Shown here: positions 16,170 through 24,567 of the stretch, piece after piece
Position numbering within the stretch: the first letter of the stretch is position 1
Layout: each line of letters begins with the position of its first letter
Assembly (NCBI RefSeq): GCF_001577305.1
Contig: NZ_CP014518.1
Span: forward strand, 248,001 to 312,000
DNA length: 64,000 nucleotides
From: Sinomonas atrocyanea
GTDB taxonomy: Bacteria > Actinomycetota > Actinomycetes > Actinomycetales > Micrococcaceae
Reading direction: 5' to 3'
Notes under the pieces: model-generated
Told to the model about the DNA's origin: nothing
Seen by the model: the letters and a program-made list of their open reading frames with translations, nothing else
The model's database searches: none
Position numbers and translations under genes: made by a program

Positions 16170-16496
16170 ATGTCTGATTTCGAGACTGTCCGTGTCGAGG
16201 CGCTGCCGGCGGACGGCACCCTGCTCGATGTGCGCGAGGACTACGAGTGGGAGGCCGGCCACGCCGAGGGCGCCGTGCACATCCCGCTCGAGCAGCTGCC
16301 GGCGCGCCTTGACGAGCTCGACCCCGACGACGACCTGCTCGTCATCTGCCGCACCGGCGGCCGCTCGGCCCGGGCCACCCAGTGGCTCGTCGCGAACGGC
16401 TACTCGGCGGTCAACGTGGCCGGCGGCATGGACGCGTGGCTCACCGCGGGCCGGCCGCTCGTGGCCGAGAACGGCCAGCCTCCCACGGTGCTCTGA
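16170..16496 (+). CDS. Rhodanese-like domain protein
   Basis: A 108-residue single rhodanese domain. The active-site loop is CRTGGRSA with Cys60 as the persulfide-bearing residue, preceded by LLDVREDYEWEAGHAEGAVHIP. It may carry sulfur for transfer reactions or act as a redox protein. GGAG lies upstream of the ATG. It is 3 nt from pheA and heads a likely operon rhodanese-pheA-NAT. Confidence 0.9.
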   Translation: MSDFETVRVEALPADGTLLDVREDYEWEAGHAEGAVHIPLEQLPARLDELDPDDDLLVICRTGGRSARATQWLVANGYSAVNVAGGMDAWLTAGRPLVAENGQPPTVL

Positions 16497-16499
16497 GCC

Positions 16500-17432
16500 G
16501 TGCAGTACACCTTCCTGGGTCCCGAGGGGACCTTCACCGAGGCCGCCCTGCTCAAGGTCCCCGGTGCCCGGGACGCGGCCCGCACGCCCGCCACCACCGT
16601 CAACGCTGCCCTCGACGCCGTCCGGGACGGCACGGCGGACGCGGCGATGGTCCCCATCGAGAACTCGGTCGAGGGCGGCGTCACCGCGACCCTCGACGCG
16701 ATCGCCACGGGCCCCGAGCTGCGGATCGTGCGCGAGGAGGTCGTGCCCATCACCTTCGTGCTCGTGGCCCGGCCCGGTACGCGGGCCGCGGACCTGCGGC
16801 GCATCTCCACGCACGGCCATGCGTGGGCCCAGTGCCGCGGCTGGGCGGCAGCGAACGCGCCCGACGCCGTCCACCTCGCCGCGAGCTCGACCGCGGCGGG
16901 GGCGCTGGCCCTCCTCGACCCCGCCTCGCGGCCCGGCGACGCCGCGATCTGCGCTCCCATCGTGGCCGAGGAGCATCCCGAGCTCGAGGTCCTTGCCTCC
17001 GACATCGGCGACAATCCCGGAGCCGTCACCCGGTTCGTGCTCGTGTCCCGGCCGGGGACGCTGCCAGCGCGCACCGGGGCGGACAAGACGTCCGTGGCGG
17101 TGCCCCTTCCGGAGGACCGGGCCGGGGCGCTCATGGAGATCCTCGAGCAGTTCGCCGCCCGCGGCGTCAACCTCTCCCGCATCGAGTCGCGGCCCACGGG
17201 CCGGTACCTCGGGCACTACTTCTTCTCGATCGACGTGGACGGGCACATCCAGGACGCCCGCATCGCCGACGCGCTCGCAGGCCTGCACCGCATCAGCCCG
17301 CAGATCCGCTTCCTCGGCTCCTACCCGCGGGCCGACGGCGCGCGCCCTCTCGTCAGGGACCACGTCACCGACCACGCCTTCGCGTCCGCGCGCGGCTGGG
17401 TGGACGGGATCCTCGGCGCCCCCGCGCGATGA
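16500..17432 (+). CDS. pheA: Prephenate dehydratase
   Basis: A 310-residue monofunctional prephenate dehydratase that makes phenylpyruvate for phenylalanine synthesis. The N-terminal catalytic domain begins YTFLGPEGTFTEAAL and includes PIENSVEGGV and the TRF catalytic motif (AVTRFVLV). A C-terminal ACT domain (about 195-280) carries ESRPTGRYLGHYFFSID, the phenylalanine-binding ESRP motif, so feedback control is expected. GTG start. It lies in an operon with rhodanese upstream and NAT downstream (4-nt overlap). Confidence 0.93.
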   Translation: MQYTFLGPEGTFTEAALLKVPGARDAARTPATTVNAALDAVRDGTADAAMVPIENSVEGGVTATLDAIATGPELRIVREEVVPITFVLVARPGTRAADLRRISTHGHAWAQCRGWAAANAPDAVHLAASSTAAGALALLDPASRPGDAAICAPIVAEEHPELEVLASDIGDNPGAVTRFVLVSRPGTLPARTGADKTSVAVPLPEDRAGALMEILEQFAARGVNLSRIESRPTGRYLGHYFFSIDVDGHIQDARIADALAGLHRISPQIRFLGSYPRADGARPLVRDHVTDHAFASARGWVDGILGAPAR

Positions 17433-18331
17433 CTGGGGGCGCCGGGAGGACGGGCCGCGGCGACGCGCGCTTCCTGTCCGCCTACTTCCGCCGCATCGGC
17501 TACACCGGCGACGCCGCCCCCACGCTCGCGGCCATCGCCGCGGTCCACGCCCACCACACCCGCGCCATCCCCTTCGAGAACCTGGCCCCGGCCACCGGGT
17601 CCGCGGTCGACATCACGGACGAGGGCATCGAGACCGCCCTCGTGGACCGCCGGCGCGGGGGCTACTGCTTCCAGCATGCAGGGCTGCTCTCCCGCGCCCT
17701 CGCGGCGATGGGCGTGGACGGGGTCGAGAACCACCTGTGCCGCGTCTACTGGGGCCGCGGGCCGGGCGCCGGCGCGCCAGCCCGCACGCACCAGGCCACC
17801 GTCGTCGAGGCCGAGGGGCGCCGCTACCTCGTTGACGCCGGCTTCGGCGGGTTCAACCCCTCGGGCATCCTCCCGCTCGGGCTCGCCCCCGAGGACTCCG
17901 CGGTCTCCACGCCGCTCGGGACGTTCCGCGCCGTGGACGTCGCCGTCGCCGGCCTGCCCGCCGGCGACACCCCCGGGATCGACCTCGTGGTCCAGGCGCG
18001 GCTCGGGGAGGGCTGGGCCACGCTGTACGGGGTGGACCTCGGCGCCCACGCCCGGGCGGACTTCGAGGTCGCCAACTGGTACGTCTCGACCTCGGACATT
18101 CCGCCGTTCACGCGCTCGCTCATGGCCTCGATCCGCACCGAGACCGAGCGGATCACCCTCGCCAACCTCGAGCTCGCGGTGCGCACGTACAGGCCGGACG
18201 GGGCATCCACCGTCCAGCGGAGCACGCTCGGCAGCGCCGACGAGCTCCGCGAGGCCGCCCGGGAGCTGTTCCGCATCGAGGACGCGACCCTCGACTGGGA
18301 CCGGGCCTACCGGGTGGCGGCACAGGCCTAG
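17429..18331 (+). CDS. nat: Arylamine N-acetyltransferase
   Basis: A 300-residue protein with the NAT catalytic triad Cys80 (RRGGYCFQHAGLL), His121 (THQATV) and Asp136 (LVDAGFGG). It moves acetyl from acetyl-CoA to arylamines or hydrazines. FENLAPATG near the N-terminus is a family block. The ATG overlaps the pheA stop (ATGA), so translation is coupled. Convergent with the diacylglycerol-kinase-like gene with a 40-nt gap. Confidence 0.9.
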   Translation: MTGGAGRTGRGDARFLSAYFRRIGYTGDAAPTLAAIAAVHAHHTRAIPFENLAPATGSAVDITDEGIETALVDRRRGGYCFQHAGLLSRALAAMGVDGVENHLCRVYWGRGPGAGAPARTHQATVVEAEGRRYLVDAGFGGFNPSGILPLGLAPEDSAVSTPLGTFRAVDVAVAGLPAGDTPGIDLVVQARLGEGWATLYGVDLGAHARADFEVANWYVSTSDIPPFTRSLMASIRTETERITLANLELAVRTYRPDGASTVQRSTLGSADELREAARELFRIEDATLDWDRAYRVAAQA

Positions 18332-18371
18332 GCGGGCCGGACAGCGCCGGGCGGCAGGGCGGCGTCGTGCG

Positions 18372-19418
18372 TCAGGCTACCCGCACGAGCAGGCTCGCCG
18401 GGCGCACCTCGACGTCGACCCTCGTCGCGGACCCGACCACGTCGCCGTCCACCTGCGCCTGGATCGGCTCGGGGACGCGGATGGCGACCCGTTGCGCGCC
18501 GTAGAACTGCATGACGGGCAGCTGCCGCTTGTGCTGGACCATGATCTTCACGTACATCGCGATCCAGCCGATAAGGCTGCGGGGACTCATGACGGCGACG
18601 TCGAGCACGCCGTCGTCGATGAACGCGTCGGGGATGAAGTCCACCCCGCCGGGCAGCTTCGAGCAGTTCGCGAAGAGGACGCTGCGGACCCGGCGGGTCT
18701 GGAAGTCGCCGCCGTCGAGCGAGATCTCCACGCGGCGGCGGCGCTGGCCCGGCATGTGCCGGATGCCGGCCTCGGTGTACGCCATCCAGCCGACCACCCG
18801 CTTGAGGTCCTCGCTCGTGTCGTTGAGGATCTCGGCGTCCATGCCCACCCCGGCGATGACCAGGAACGTGTGGGTGGACCGCGTGCCGTCCGGGGCGGTG
18901 AGGACGAGGGCGGCCGTGTCGATCCGCCGCTGCCGGCCGAAGACCGCCGTGTGGACGCACTGAGCGAGCCGCGTGACGTCCAGGTCGAGGTTGCGGGCCA
19001 GGAGGTTGCCGGTCCCGAGGGGAACGAGCCCGAGGGCGGCGTCCGTGCCGGCCAGCACCTCGGCGACCACCCGCACCGTCCCGTCCCCGCCGCAGGGGAT
19101 CACGACGTCGGCCCCCGCCTCGAGCGCCCGGCGCGCGGCGGTGTAGCCCGGATCGGCCTTGGTGGTGTGGAAGACGAGCGGCTCCGGCCAGCCGGCCCCG
19201 CGGCAGGCGGCCTCGATGAGCATCCGCGCCTCGTCGGCGCGCTCCTTGATGGGGTTGAGCACCACGGCGACCTGCTGGGGCCCCGCCGGCGGCGGCCCGG
19301 CGGGCTCCGCCATGGCGCTGCGGGCGTGCTGCTCCTTGAGCCGGCGCACGCCCCACCAGCTGGCGACCGCGACGCCGCCAGCGGCGGCTACAGCACCCGC
19401 AATGATCCACCCGCGCAT
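18372..19418 (-). CDS. Diacylglycerol/sphingosine kinase-family lipid kinase (YegS/DagK fold)
   Basis: A 348-residue protein with one N-terminal transmembrane helix (GWIIAGAVAAAGGVAVASW). The kinase signature GGDGT is at 110-114, followed by LGLVPLGTGNLLARNL. The C-terminal beta-sandwich contains FIPDAFIDDGVLDVAVMSP. It probably phosphorylates a membrane lipid. An N-terminal anchor is common in actinobacterial members. A TAGAGT -10 box lies 9 nt before the ATG. Confidence 0.87.
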   Translation of the reverse strand: MRGWIIAGAVAAAGGVAVASWWGVRRLKEQHARSAMAEPAGPPPAGPQQVAVVLNPIKERADEARMLIEAACRGAGWPEPLVFHTTKADPGYTAARRALEAGADVVIPCGGDGTVRVVAEVLAGTDAALGLVPLGTGNLLARNLDLDVTRLAQCVHTAVFGRQRRIDTAALVLTAPDGTRSTHTFLVIAGVGMDAEILNDTSEDLKRVVGWMAYTEAGIRHMPGQRRRRVEISLDGGDFQTRRVRSVLFANCSKLPGGVDFIPDAFIDDGVLDVAVMSPRSLIGWIAMYVKIMVQHKRQLPVMQFYGAQRVAIRVPEPIQAQVDGDVVGSATRVDVEVRPASLLVRVA

Positions 19419-19515
19419 GATGCTCTCACTCTATCCCGCCACGCTCGGGCACCGATCCGCCCCCCAGGGCCGCCGGGCCCGGGCCCCTCGGTCCCGCGGC
19501 GCTGCCGCCTCCGGT

Positions 19516-19521
19516 TAGTCT
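19516..19521 (+). promoter_or_regulatory. Leaderless promoter of serS
   Basis: TAGTCT ends 7 nt before the GTG of serS. With transcription starting 6-8 nt after the -10 box, the mRNA would begin at the start codon. No Shine-Dalgarno sequence is present. Confidence 0.6.
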
Positions 19522-19528
19522 TGGACTC

Positions 19529-20815
19529 GTGATCGACGTCAAGGACCTTACTGAGAATCCGGACAAGTACCGTGCGAGCCAGCGCGCCCGCGGGGCGGAC
19601 GAGGCGCTCGTCGACTCGATCATCGCTGCCGACACGCGGCGCCGCGCATCGCTGACCGAGTACGAGTCGCTGCGCGCCCAGCAGAACGTGTACGGCAAGA
19701 AGGTCGCCGCCGCCAAGGGCGAGGAGAAGCAGGCGCTCCTGGCCGAGGTGAAGGACCTCGCGCAGAAGGTCAAGGCCGCGCAGGCCACTGCCGACGAGGC
19801 GCAGGGCGAGATGGACGAGCTCATGCGCGTCGTGCCGAACCTCATCGTCGAGGGCGTCCCGGCCGGCGGCGAGGATGACTACGCGGTCGTCAAGACCGTC
19901 GGCACGCCCCGCGACTTCGCGGCCGAGGGCTTCGAGCCGCGCGACCACCTCGAGCTCGGCGAGCTCCTCGGCGCGATCGACATGGAGCGCGGTGCCAAGG
20001 TCTCCGGCTCGCGGTTCTACTTCCTGCGCGGAGTCGGGGCCCGGCTCGAGCTGGCCCTCCTGCAGATGGCCATGGACCAGGCCGTCCAGAACGGCTTCAT
20101 CCCGATGATCACCCCCACGCTCGTGCGTCCGGAGACGATGCAGGGCACCGGGTTCGACGTCGCGCACGACGCCGAGATCTACCGCCTGGCCGAGGACGAC
20201 CTCTACCTCGTGGGCACCTCGGAGGTGGCCCTGGCCGGCTACCACGCCGACGAGATCCTCGACCTCGCCGGCGGCCCGATCCGCTACGCCGGCTGGTCCT
20301 CGTGCTACCGGCGCGAGGCGGGTTCGCACGGCAAGGACACCCGCGGGATCATCCGCGTGCACCAGTTCAACAAGGTCGAGATGTTCATCTACTGCCCGCA
20401 GGAGGAGGCCGAGGCGGAGCACGCCCGCCTGCTCGCGTGGGAAGAGGAGATGCTCGCCAAGGTCGAGCTGCCCTACCGGGTCATCGACACCGCCGCCGGG
20501 GACCTCGGCATGAGCGCGGCCCGCAAGTTCGACTGCGAGGCCTGGGTCCCCACCCAGGGACGCTACCGCGAGCTGACCTCGACCTCGAACTGCACCGGCT
20601 TCCAGGCCCGCCGGCTCAACATCCGCGAGCGCGTGCTCGACGCCGAGGGCGCGTCCAAGGGGACGCGCGCCGTCGCGACGCTCAACGGCACCCTCGCCAC
20701 GACGCGCTGGATCGTGGCCATCCTCGAGCACCACCAGAATGCCGATGGCTCCGTGAACGTGCCCGCGGCCCTGCGCCCGTACCTCGGCGGCCTCGAGGTC
20801 CTCCCCGTCCTGTAG
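19529..20815 (+). CDS. serS: Seryl-tRNA synthetase
   Basis: A 428-residue class II aminoacyl-tRNA synthetase. It starts MIDVKDLTENPDKYRASQRARG, then the long antiparallel coiled-coil arm (about 40-100) that grips the tRNA-Ser variable arm. Motif 2 reads FRREAGSHGKDTRG-like (YRREAGSHGKDTRGIIRVH) and motif 3 lies in the last 40 residues (GTRAVATLNGTLATTRWIVA). Normal length, no defects. Monocistronic, with a terminator hairpin at 20840-20866. Confidence 0.96.
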   Translation: MIDVKDLTENPDKYRASQRARGADEALVDSIIAADTRRRASLTEYESLRAQQNVYGKKVAAAKGEEKQALLAEVKDLAQKVKAAQATADEAQGEMDELMRVVPNLIVEGVPAGGEDDYAVVKTVGTPRDFAAEGFEPRDHLELGELLGAIDMERGAKVSGSRFYFLRGVGARLELALLQMAMDQAVQNGFIPMITPTLVRPETMQGTGFDVAHDAEIYRLAEDDLYLVGTSEVALAGYHADEILDLAGGPIRYAGWSSCYRREAGSHGKDTRGIIRVHQFNKVEMFIYCPQEEAEAEHARLLAWEEEMLAKVELPYRVIDTAAGDLGMSAARKFDCEAWVPTQGRYRELTSTSNCTGFQARRLNIRERVLDAEGASKGTRAVATLNGTLATTRWIVAILEHHQNADGSVNVPAALRPYLGGLEVLPVL

Positions 20816-20839
20816 CCGCCCCCGCCGCTGCCCTCAGCG

Positions 20840-20866
20840 GACGACGGCGGGTGCGCGCCCGTCGTC
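20840..20866 (+). terminator. serS terminator hairpin
   Basis: GACGACGG (20840-20847) pairs with CCGTCGTC (20859-20866) around an 11-nt loop, 25 nt after the serS stop. There is no U-run, as is usual in high-GC actinobacteria. Confidence 0.5.
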
Positions 20867-20897
20867 GTGCGGCGCGGTCCGCGCCCCCAGCCACAGC

Positions 20898-20957
20898 GCC
20901 CTGCGTTTCGGTCAACGCCACGGTCTCTCTCCGCGGGCCTGGACCGAAGCGCAGGGC
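20898..20957. repeat. Palindromic intergenic element, copy 2
   Basis: Left arm GCCCTGCGTTTCGGTC (20898-20913) and right arm GGACCGAAGCGCAGGGC (20941-20957) are inverted with about 27 nt between. The left arm sequence GCCCTGCGTTTCGGTCA is identical in copy 3 (22111) and near-identical in copy 1 (5348). It lies immediately upstream of the AbiEi-like gene. Confidence 0.7.
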
Positions 20958-21044
20958 CTTCTGCAGCCGAGGCGGGGGCTGGGGTTGTCCACATACACCC
21001 CCAAGGCCCTCCAGGGGCGCGGCTGGAGACGCTGTGCTGGTGCC

Positions 21045-22103
21045 GTGAGATTTCCCCAGACCGCCTTCGCCAGCTCTCTTTCAGCCCTCACGGGCCGCAC
21101 CCCACGTCGACTCGCACGCGCGTACGCCGCGGGGGCCCTCGTCCGGTTGCGCCGAGGCGTCTACGTCGGCATCGACGAGTGGTTCGCCGCGACGGCGGCA
21201 GGACGCTACGCGATGACGACGGCGTCGCTCGCCGTCGGCGGCAACGCACCGGTGCTGTGCCGCGAGACCGCGCTGCTCGCCTGGGGGCTCGAGCTCCCGA
21301 GCATGCCCAGCCACGTCCGCTACCGCACAGACCGCCGCGCAGCCGTGGGCGGGGGTCCTCCGCCTATGCTCTACGGGAACCCTGAGTCGGCGGAGCGCCT
21401 GTGGCAGGAGCGGACGCGTGAGCAGCCGGGGCCCGTCCCGCTGGGGTTTCCCGATGCGAAGCACCTGGGCTTCCCCACGGCAGCCGCGGTTCCCCTCTAT
21501 CTGCCCCACCTCGATCTCACGTTGCCCCTCGAGCCCTTCGACGAGGCCTTCGTGGACACGGTGCCGAGGCTCAGCTTCGCCGAGGGCCTGGTCTTCGCGG
21601 ATGCCGTGCTCGCCCGCCGTCCCGGGCTGAAGGTCACCCGGACGCTCGAGGATCTCCGGCGGCTGTGCGCCGCGATGGACAACCGCGCTGCGCAGGCGCG
21701 CCTGAACCAGGTTCTGGACCTCGCGTCGGGTGCGTCGGAGTCCGTGGGCGAATCCCTCAGCCGCGCTCTCATGTGGGACCTGGGATTCGAGATGCCGGAG
21801 CTCCAGGTCTGGATCGTCAAGGACGGGCGGCGCATCGCCCGTGTCGACTACCGCTGGGCCCAGATCCGGCTCGTGGGAGAGTTCGACGGCCTGCAGAAGT
21901 ACCTCCGGTCCCAGAAGCTCAGCGGGAAGTCGGCCTCGCAGGTGGTCGTCGAGGAGAAGCTGCGCGAGGACGAGATCCGCTCGACGGGGGAGCGCGTGGT
22001 GCGCTGGGTGTGGGCCGACCTTCTGGAGCCGGCACGGTTCGCTGCGATCCTGCATCGCGCCGGTGTGCCGCGGCGCACGACGGCGCGAGCGGCCTGGCGT
22101 TGA
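21045..22103 (+). CDS. AbiEi-antitoxin-like domain protein with DUF559/Vsr-like C-terminus
   Basis: About 352 residues. The N-terminal 50 residues (SLSALTGRTPRRLARAYAAGALVRLRRGVYV) match the winged-helix AbiEi_4 domain of type IV antitoxins. The C-terminus contains EFDGLQKY, VVVEEKLREDEIRSTGERVVRWVWADL, which resembles the small endonuclease-like DUF559/Vsr fold common in actinobacterial orphans of this type. No AbiEii toxin is next to it. The start is uncertain: GTG 21045 is the first residue of homology, and the frame extends to a TTG at 20985. The gene is bracketed by palindromic copies 2 and 3, so it may be a transferred cassette. Confidence 0.6.
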   Translation: MRFPQTAFASSLSALTGRTPRRLARAYAAGALVRLRRGVYVGIDEWFAATAAGRYAMTTASLAVGGNAPVLCRETALLAWGLELPSMPSHVRYRTDRRAAVGGGPPPMLYGNPESAERLWQERTREQPGPVPLGFPDAKHLGFPTAAAVPLYLPHLDLTLPLEPFDEAFVDTVPRLSFAEGLVFADAVLARRPGLKVTRTLEDLRRLCAAMDNRAAQARLNQVLDLASGASESVGESLSRALMWDLGFEMPELQVWIVKDGRRIARVDYRWAQIRLVGEFDGLQKYLRSQKLSGKSASQVVVEEKLREDEIRSTGERVVRWVWADLLEPARFAAILHRAGVPRRTTARAAWR

Positions 22104-22110
22104 ACGCCGC

Positions 22111-22171
22111 GCCCTGCGTTTCGGTCAGGGCCCCGGTCCCGTTCCCGAGGCGTTGACCGAAAGGGAGGGGC
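22111..22171. repeat. Palindromic intergenic element, copy 3
   Basis: Left arm GCCCTGCGTTTCGGTCAGGG (22111-22130) and right arm TTGACCGAAAGGGAGGGGC (22153-22171). It begins 8 nt after the stop of the AbiEi-like gene and mirrors copy 2 on the gene's other side. Confidence 0.7.
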
Positions 22172-22280
22172 ATTCAGGGCCGGCGGATGGGCACGCGCCG
22201 TCGTGTGTTCACGCCGATTTCATGCCGTGTGTGTCATGAGTCCTACGGCCTGCACAGGCCGGGGTGCTTCACTAGTACGC

Positions 22281-23117
22281 ATGACAACAACGCTGAATGC
22301 TGGCATCGATGACCAGCGAACTGCCTTCAACCGCAGGCTGATCGGCCTCGACGTGGACGGGACCCTCGTCGACCACTACGGCCACATGTCCCCGGCCATC
22401 CGCGAGCTCGGCGCCGCGGTCGTCCAGGCGGGCCACGAGGTCGTGATCGCCACCGGCCGCTCCCTGGGGGCCACGCTCCCGGTCGTCGAGCTGCTCGGCG
22501 TGGACCACGGGTACGCCGTCTGCAGCAACGGCGGCGTGACGGTGCAGATCCACGCGGGCGCCGACGGCGGGTACACGGTGATCGACCGGCGCTCCTTCGA
22601 CCCCGCCCCGGCGCTCAAGGCGCTGCGCCACCGCCTCCCGAACGCCAAGTATGCCCTTGAGGACATCCAGGGCAACTTCCTCTCCACCGAGCGCTTCCAG
22701 GATGCGAGCTTCGGCGTCGAGGCCACCGGTGTGACCTTCGAGGAGCTCCTCGAGGCCGAGGCCGTCAGGCTCGTCGTGTTCTCCACCGACTCGACCGCCG
22801 AGGAGTTCGGCACGGCGGTGCAGTCGATCGGCCTGCACGGCGTGACCTACTCGGTGGGCTGGACCGCGTGGCTGGACATCGCGGCCCAGGGCGTGACCAA
22901 GGCCAGCGGCCTCGAGAACGTGCGCGAGCTGCTCGGCGTCGACCGCGCCCACACGGTCGCGATCGGCGACGGCCGCAACGACATCGAGATGCTCCAGTGG
23001 GCCGGCCGCGGCGTGGCCATGGGGCAAGCGCCGGCCGAGGTCAAGGCCGCCGCCAACGAGGTCACCGCGACCGTTGAGGAGGACGGTGCCGCCGCCGTCC
23101 TCCGCTCGCTCCTCTAA
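22281..23117 (+). CDS. HAD-superfamily phosphatase (Cof-type)
   Basis: A 278-residue class IIB HAD hydrolase. Motif I is LIGLDVDGTLV (Asp24, Asp26), motif II follows HEVVIATGRS, and motif IV is IGDGRNDIEML. The cap domain lies between residues about 85 and 200. It would dephosphorylate small sugar or nucleotide phosphates; the substrate is not evident. ATG 22281 is taken as start; a GTG or ATG up to 78 nt upstream is in frame. Its stop overlaps the stop of the convergent gene by 3 nt. Confidence 0.85.
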   Translation: MTTTLNAGIDDQRTAFNRRLIGLDVDGTLVDHYGHMSPAIRELGAAVVQAGHEVVIATGRSLGATLPVVELLGVDHGYAVCSNGGVTVQIHAGADGGYTVIDRRSFDPAPALKALRHRLPNAKYALEDIQGNFLSTERFQDASFGVEATGVTFEELLEAEAVRLVVFSTDSTAEEFGTAVQSIGLHGVTYSVGWTAWLDIAAQGVTKASGLENVRELLGVDRAHTVAIGDGRNDIEMLQWAGRGVAMGQAPAEVKAAANEVTATVEEDGAAAVLRSLL

Positions 23118-23728
23118 CGCGGCGGGGCGTCAGCGAGCCCCAGGAGCCGGGCGGCCGCGGGCCGCGCAGCCCATTCCTCGGGCCAGTGCGCCCGGGCGAT
23201 CGCCTTGGACACGGCCTGCGCGGTGATGCCGAGCGCCTCGGCCACGGCCTTCTGCTGCCCCCGGACGCCGGGGGTGAGCAGGTCGAGGACCCGCCACTCC
23301 GCCGCGGTGCGCTTCGCGACGGCGAGGCCGATCAGGCGCAGGACCCCCTCGGCGTCCCGTGCGAGGTCCGGATCCGGCGCGTCCACCGCGATCGCGGGCG
23401 CGTCGCCGCTCGCCTGCGCGCGTTCGACGGCGCGCCGCGAGTGCACGAGTGCCTCGCCGCGGACGTCCGCGACCCCCAGCGGGAGGGGCTCGTCGAGACG
23501 CCCGACGCCGATCCCCACGTTCCAGCGCACGCCGCCGCACGCGTCGGGCCGCAGGGCGGTGAGGGCGGCGTCGACCACCGGGCCGGGCGCGGCGAAGACG
23601 GCCTGGGCCTCGTCGCCCACGGTCCGGTCGAAGGGCACGTCCGGCTGCAGCCGGGCCAGGGCCCGGAGCAGCTCCGGGACACGGTCGCCCGGGCCTCGCT
23701 CGCGCTGGTTGATCGTGACCGTGTACAT
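23114..23728 (-). CDS. SatD-like protein with C-terminal helix-turn-helix
   Basis: A 204-residue protein. The N-terminal 130 residues contain RTVGDEAQAVF, NVGIGVGRLD and RGEALVHSRRAVERAQ, a layout like the SatD family (a nucleotidyl-cyclase-like fold). The C-terminus has a helix-turn-helix (KAVAEALGITAQAVSKAIARA). Proteins of this type are found as regulators in actinobacteria but their ligand is unknown. The ATG lies 6 nt after a TACGCT -10 box. Convergent with the HAD gene; tandem array D lies upstream. Confidence 0.6.
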   Translation of the reverse strand: MYTVTINQRERGPGDRVPELLRALARLQPDVPFDRTVGDEAQAVFAAPGPVVDAALTALRPDACGGVRWNVGIGVGRLDEPLPLGVADVRGEALVHSRRAVERAQASGDAPAIAVDAPDPDLARDAEGVLRLIGLAVAKRTAAEWRVLDLLTPGVRGQQKAVAEALGITAQAVSKAIARAHWPEEWAARPAAARLLGLADAPPR

Positions 23729-23734
23729 GCACAG

Positions 23735-23740
23735 AGCGTA
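23735..23740 (-). promoter_or_regulatory. Leaderless promoter of the SatD-like gene
   Basis: TACGCT on the minus strand ends 6 nt before the ATG at 23728. No ribosome binding site fits in the gap. Confidence 0.5.
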
Positions 23741-23770
23741 GCGGCGGAGCCGCGGCGAGCCACGGAAGCC

Positions 23771-23879
23771 GGCGGAGGTGGCTCCCCAACGAGGCGGAGG
23801 TGGCTCCCCAACGACGCGGAGGTGGCTCCCCACCGTGGGTGAGGAGCCACCTCCGCAGGCTCGAGGGGTCACGTCCGCG
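23771..23879. repeat. 22-bp tandem repeats with hairpin (array D)
   Basis: Two identical 22-bp units at 23771 and 23793 and a third, diverged, at 23815 all contain GCGGAGGTGGCTCCCCA. The third can pair through GGAGGTGGCTCC (23818-23829) with GGAGCCACCTCC (23843-23854). The array ends in GGGGTCACGTCCGCG (23865-23879), identical to 8404-8418 in array A. It lies downstream of ppa and upstream of the SatD-like gene. The reverse complement of the unit shares the GGGGnnCACCTC core of array A. Confidence 0.8.
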
Positions 23880-23909
23880 CCCCTCGAGGAGTCGCGCCGC
23901 GACCGGGGA

Positions 23910-24398
23910 CTAGTGTCCCTGCGCCTCGAAGCGCTTGATCGAGGCCTCGAGCTCGGCCTCGGCGGCCGCGCGGTCGGCCCAGCCGGCCGGCTTGACCCAC
24001 TTGCCCGGCTCGAGGTCCTTGTAGCGGGTGAAGAAGTGCTCGATCTCCTTGATGAGGAACTCGTCCAGGTCGGACGCCTCCTGGATGTGGTCGAAGCGCT
24101 TGTCCGCCGGGACGCACACGAGCTTGGCGTCGCCGCCCGACTCGTCCTCCATGTTGAAGATCGCGATCGGGCGCGCCTCCATGACGATCCCCGGGAACAG
24201 GTCGACGTCCGGGTACCAGACGAGCGCGTCGAGCGGGTCGCCGTCCTCGCCGAGGGTGTCCTCGAAGTAGCCGTAGTGCGTCGGGTACTGCATCGAGGTG
24301 AAGAGGACGCGGTCCAGGCGGACGCGGCCGGTCTCGTGGTCCACCTCGTACTTCACGCGCGAGCCGCGCGGGATCTCGATCGTGACATCGTGCTTCAT
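23910..24398 (-). CDS. ppa: Inorganic pyrophosphatase
   Basis: A 162-residue family I soluble pyrophosphatase that splits PPi to phosphate and pulls biosynthesis forward. The signature EDGDPLDALV (51-60) supplies the metal-binding aspartates, and MKHDVTIEIPRGSRVKYEVD is the usual start. AAGGAG sits 5 nt before the ATG. Monocistronic and divergent from dacB. Confidence 0.95.
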   Translation of the reverse strand: MKHDVTIEIPRGSRVKYEVDHETGRVRLDRVLFTSMQYPTHYGYFEDTLGEDGDPLDALVWYPDVDLFPGIVMEARPIAIFNMEDESGGDAKLVCVPADKRFDHIQEASDLDEFLIKEIEHFFTRYKDLEPGKWVKPAGWADRAAAEAELEASIKRFEAQGH

Positions 24399-24567
24399 AG
24401 GTGCTCCTTGCATGGCCCCGCTGGGCCGGACGGCATCGTTCACGGCGGCCGCCGGGGCCCGGCGCGTGAGGGCCCGGCCACGGCGGCGACTACGATGAAG
24501 GATATCTGCCTTGGGGCCCTCGCTCCCCGTATCGAGGCCACACCTGCACCCGAGGACGGAGCCCTCC

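Noticed and set aside
18200..18330. A second gene in the nat-dgk gap
   Set aside because: Only 40 nt separate the two convergent stops; nothing fits.
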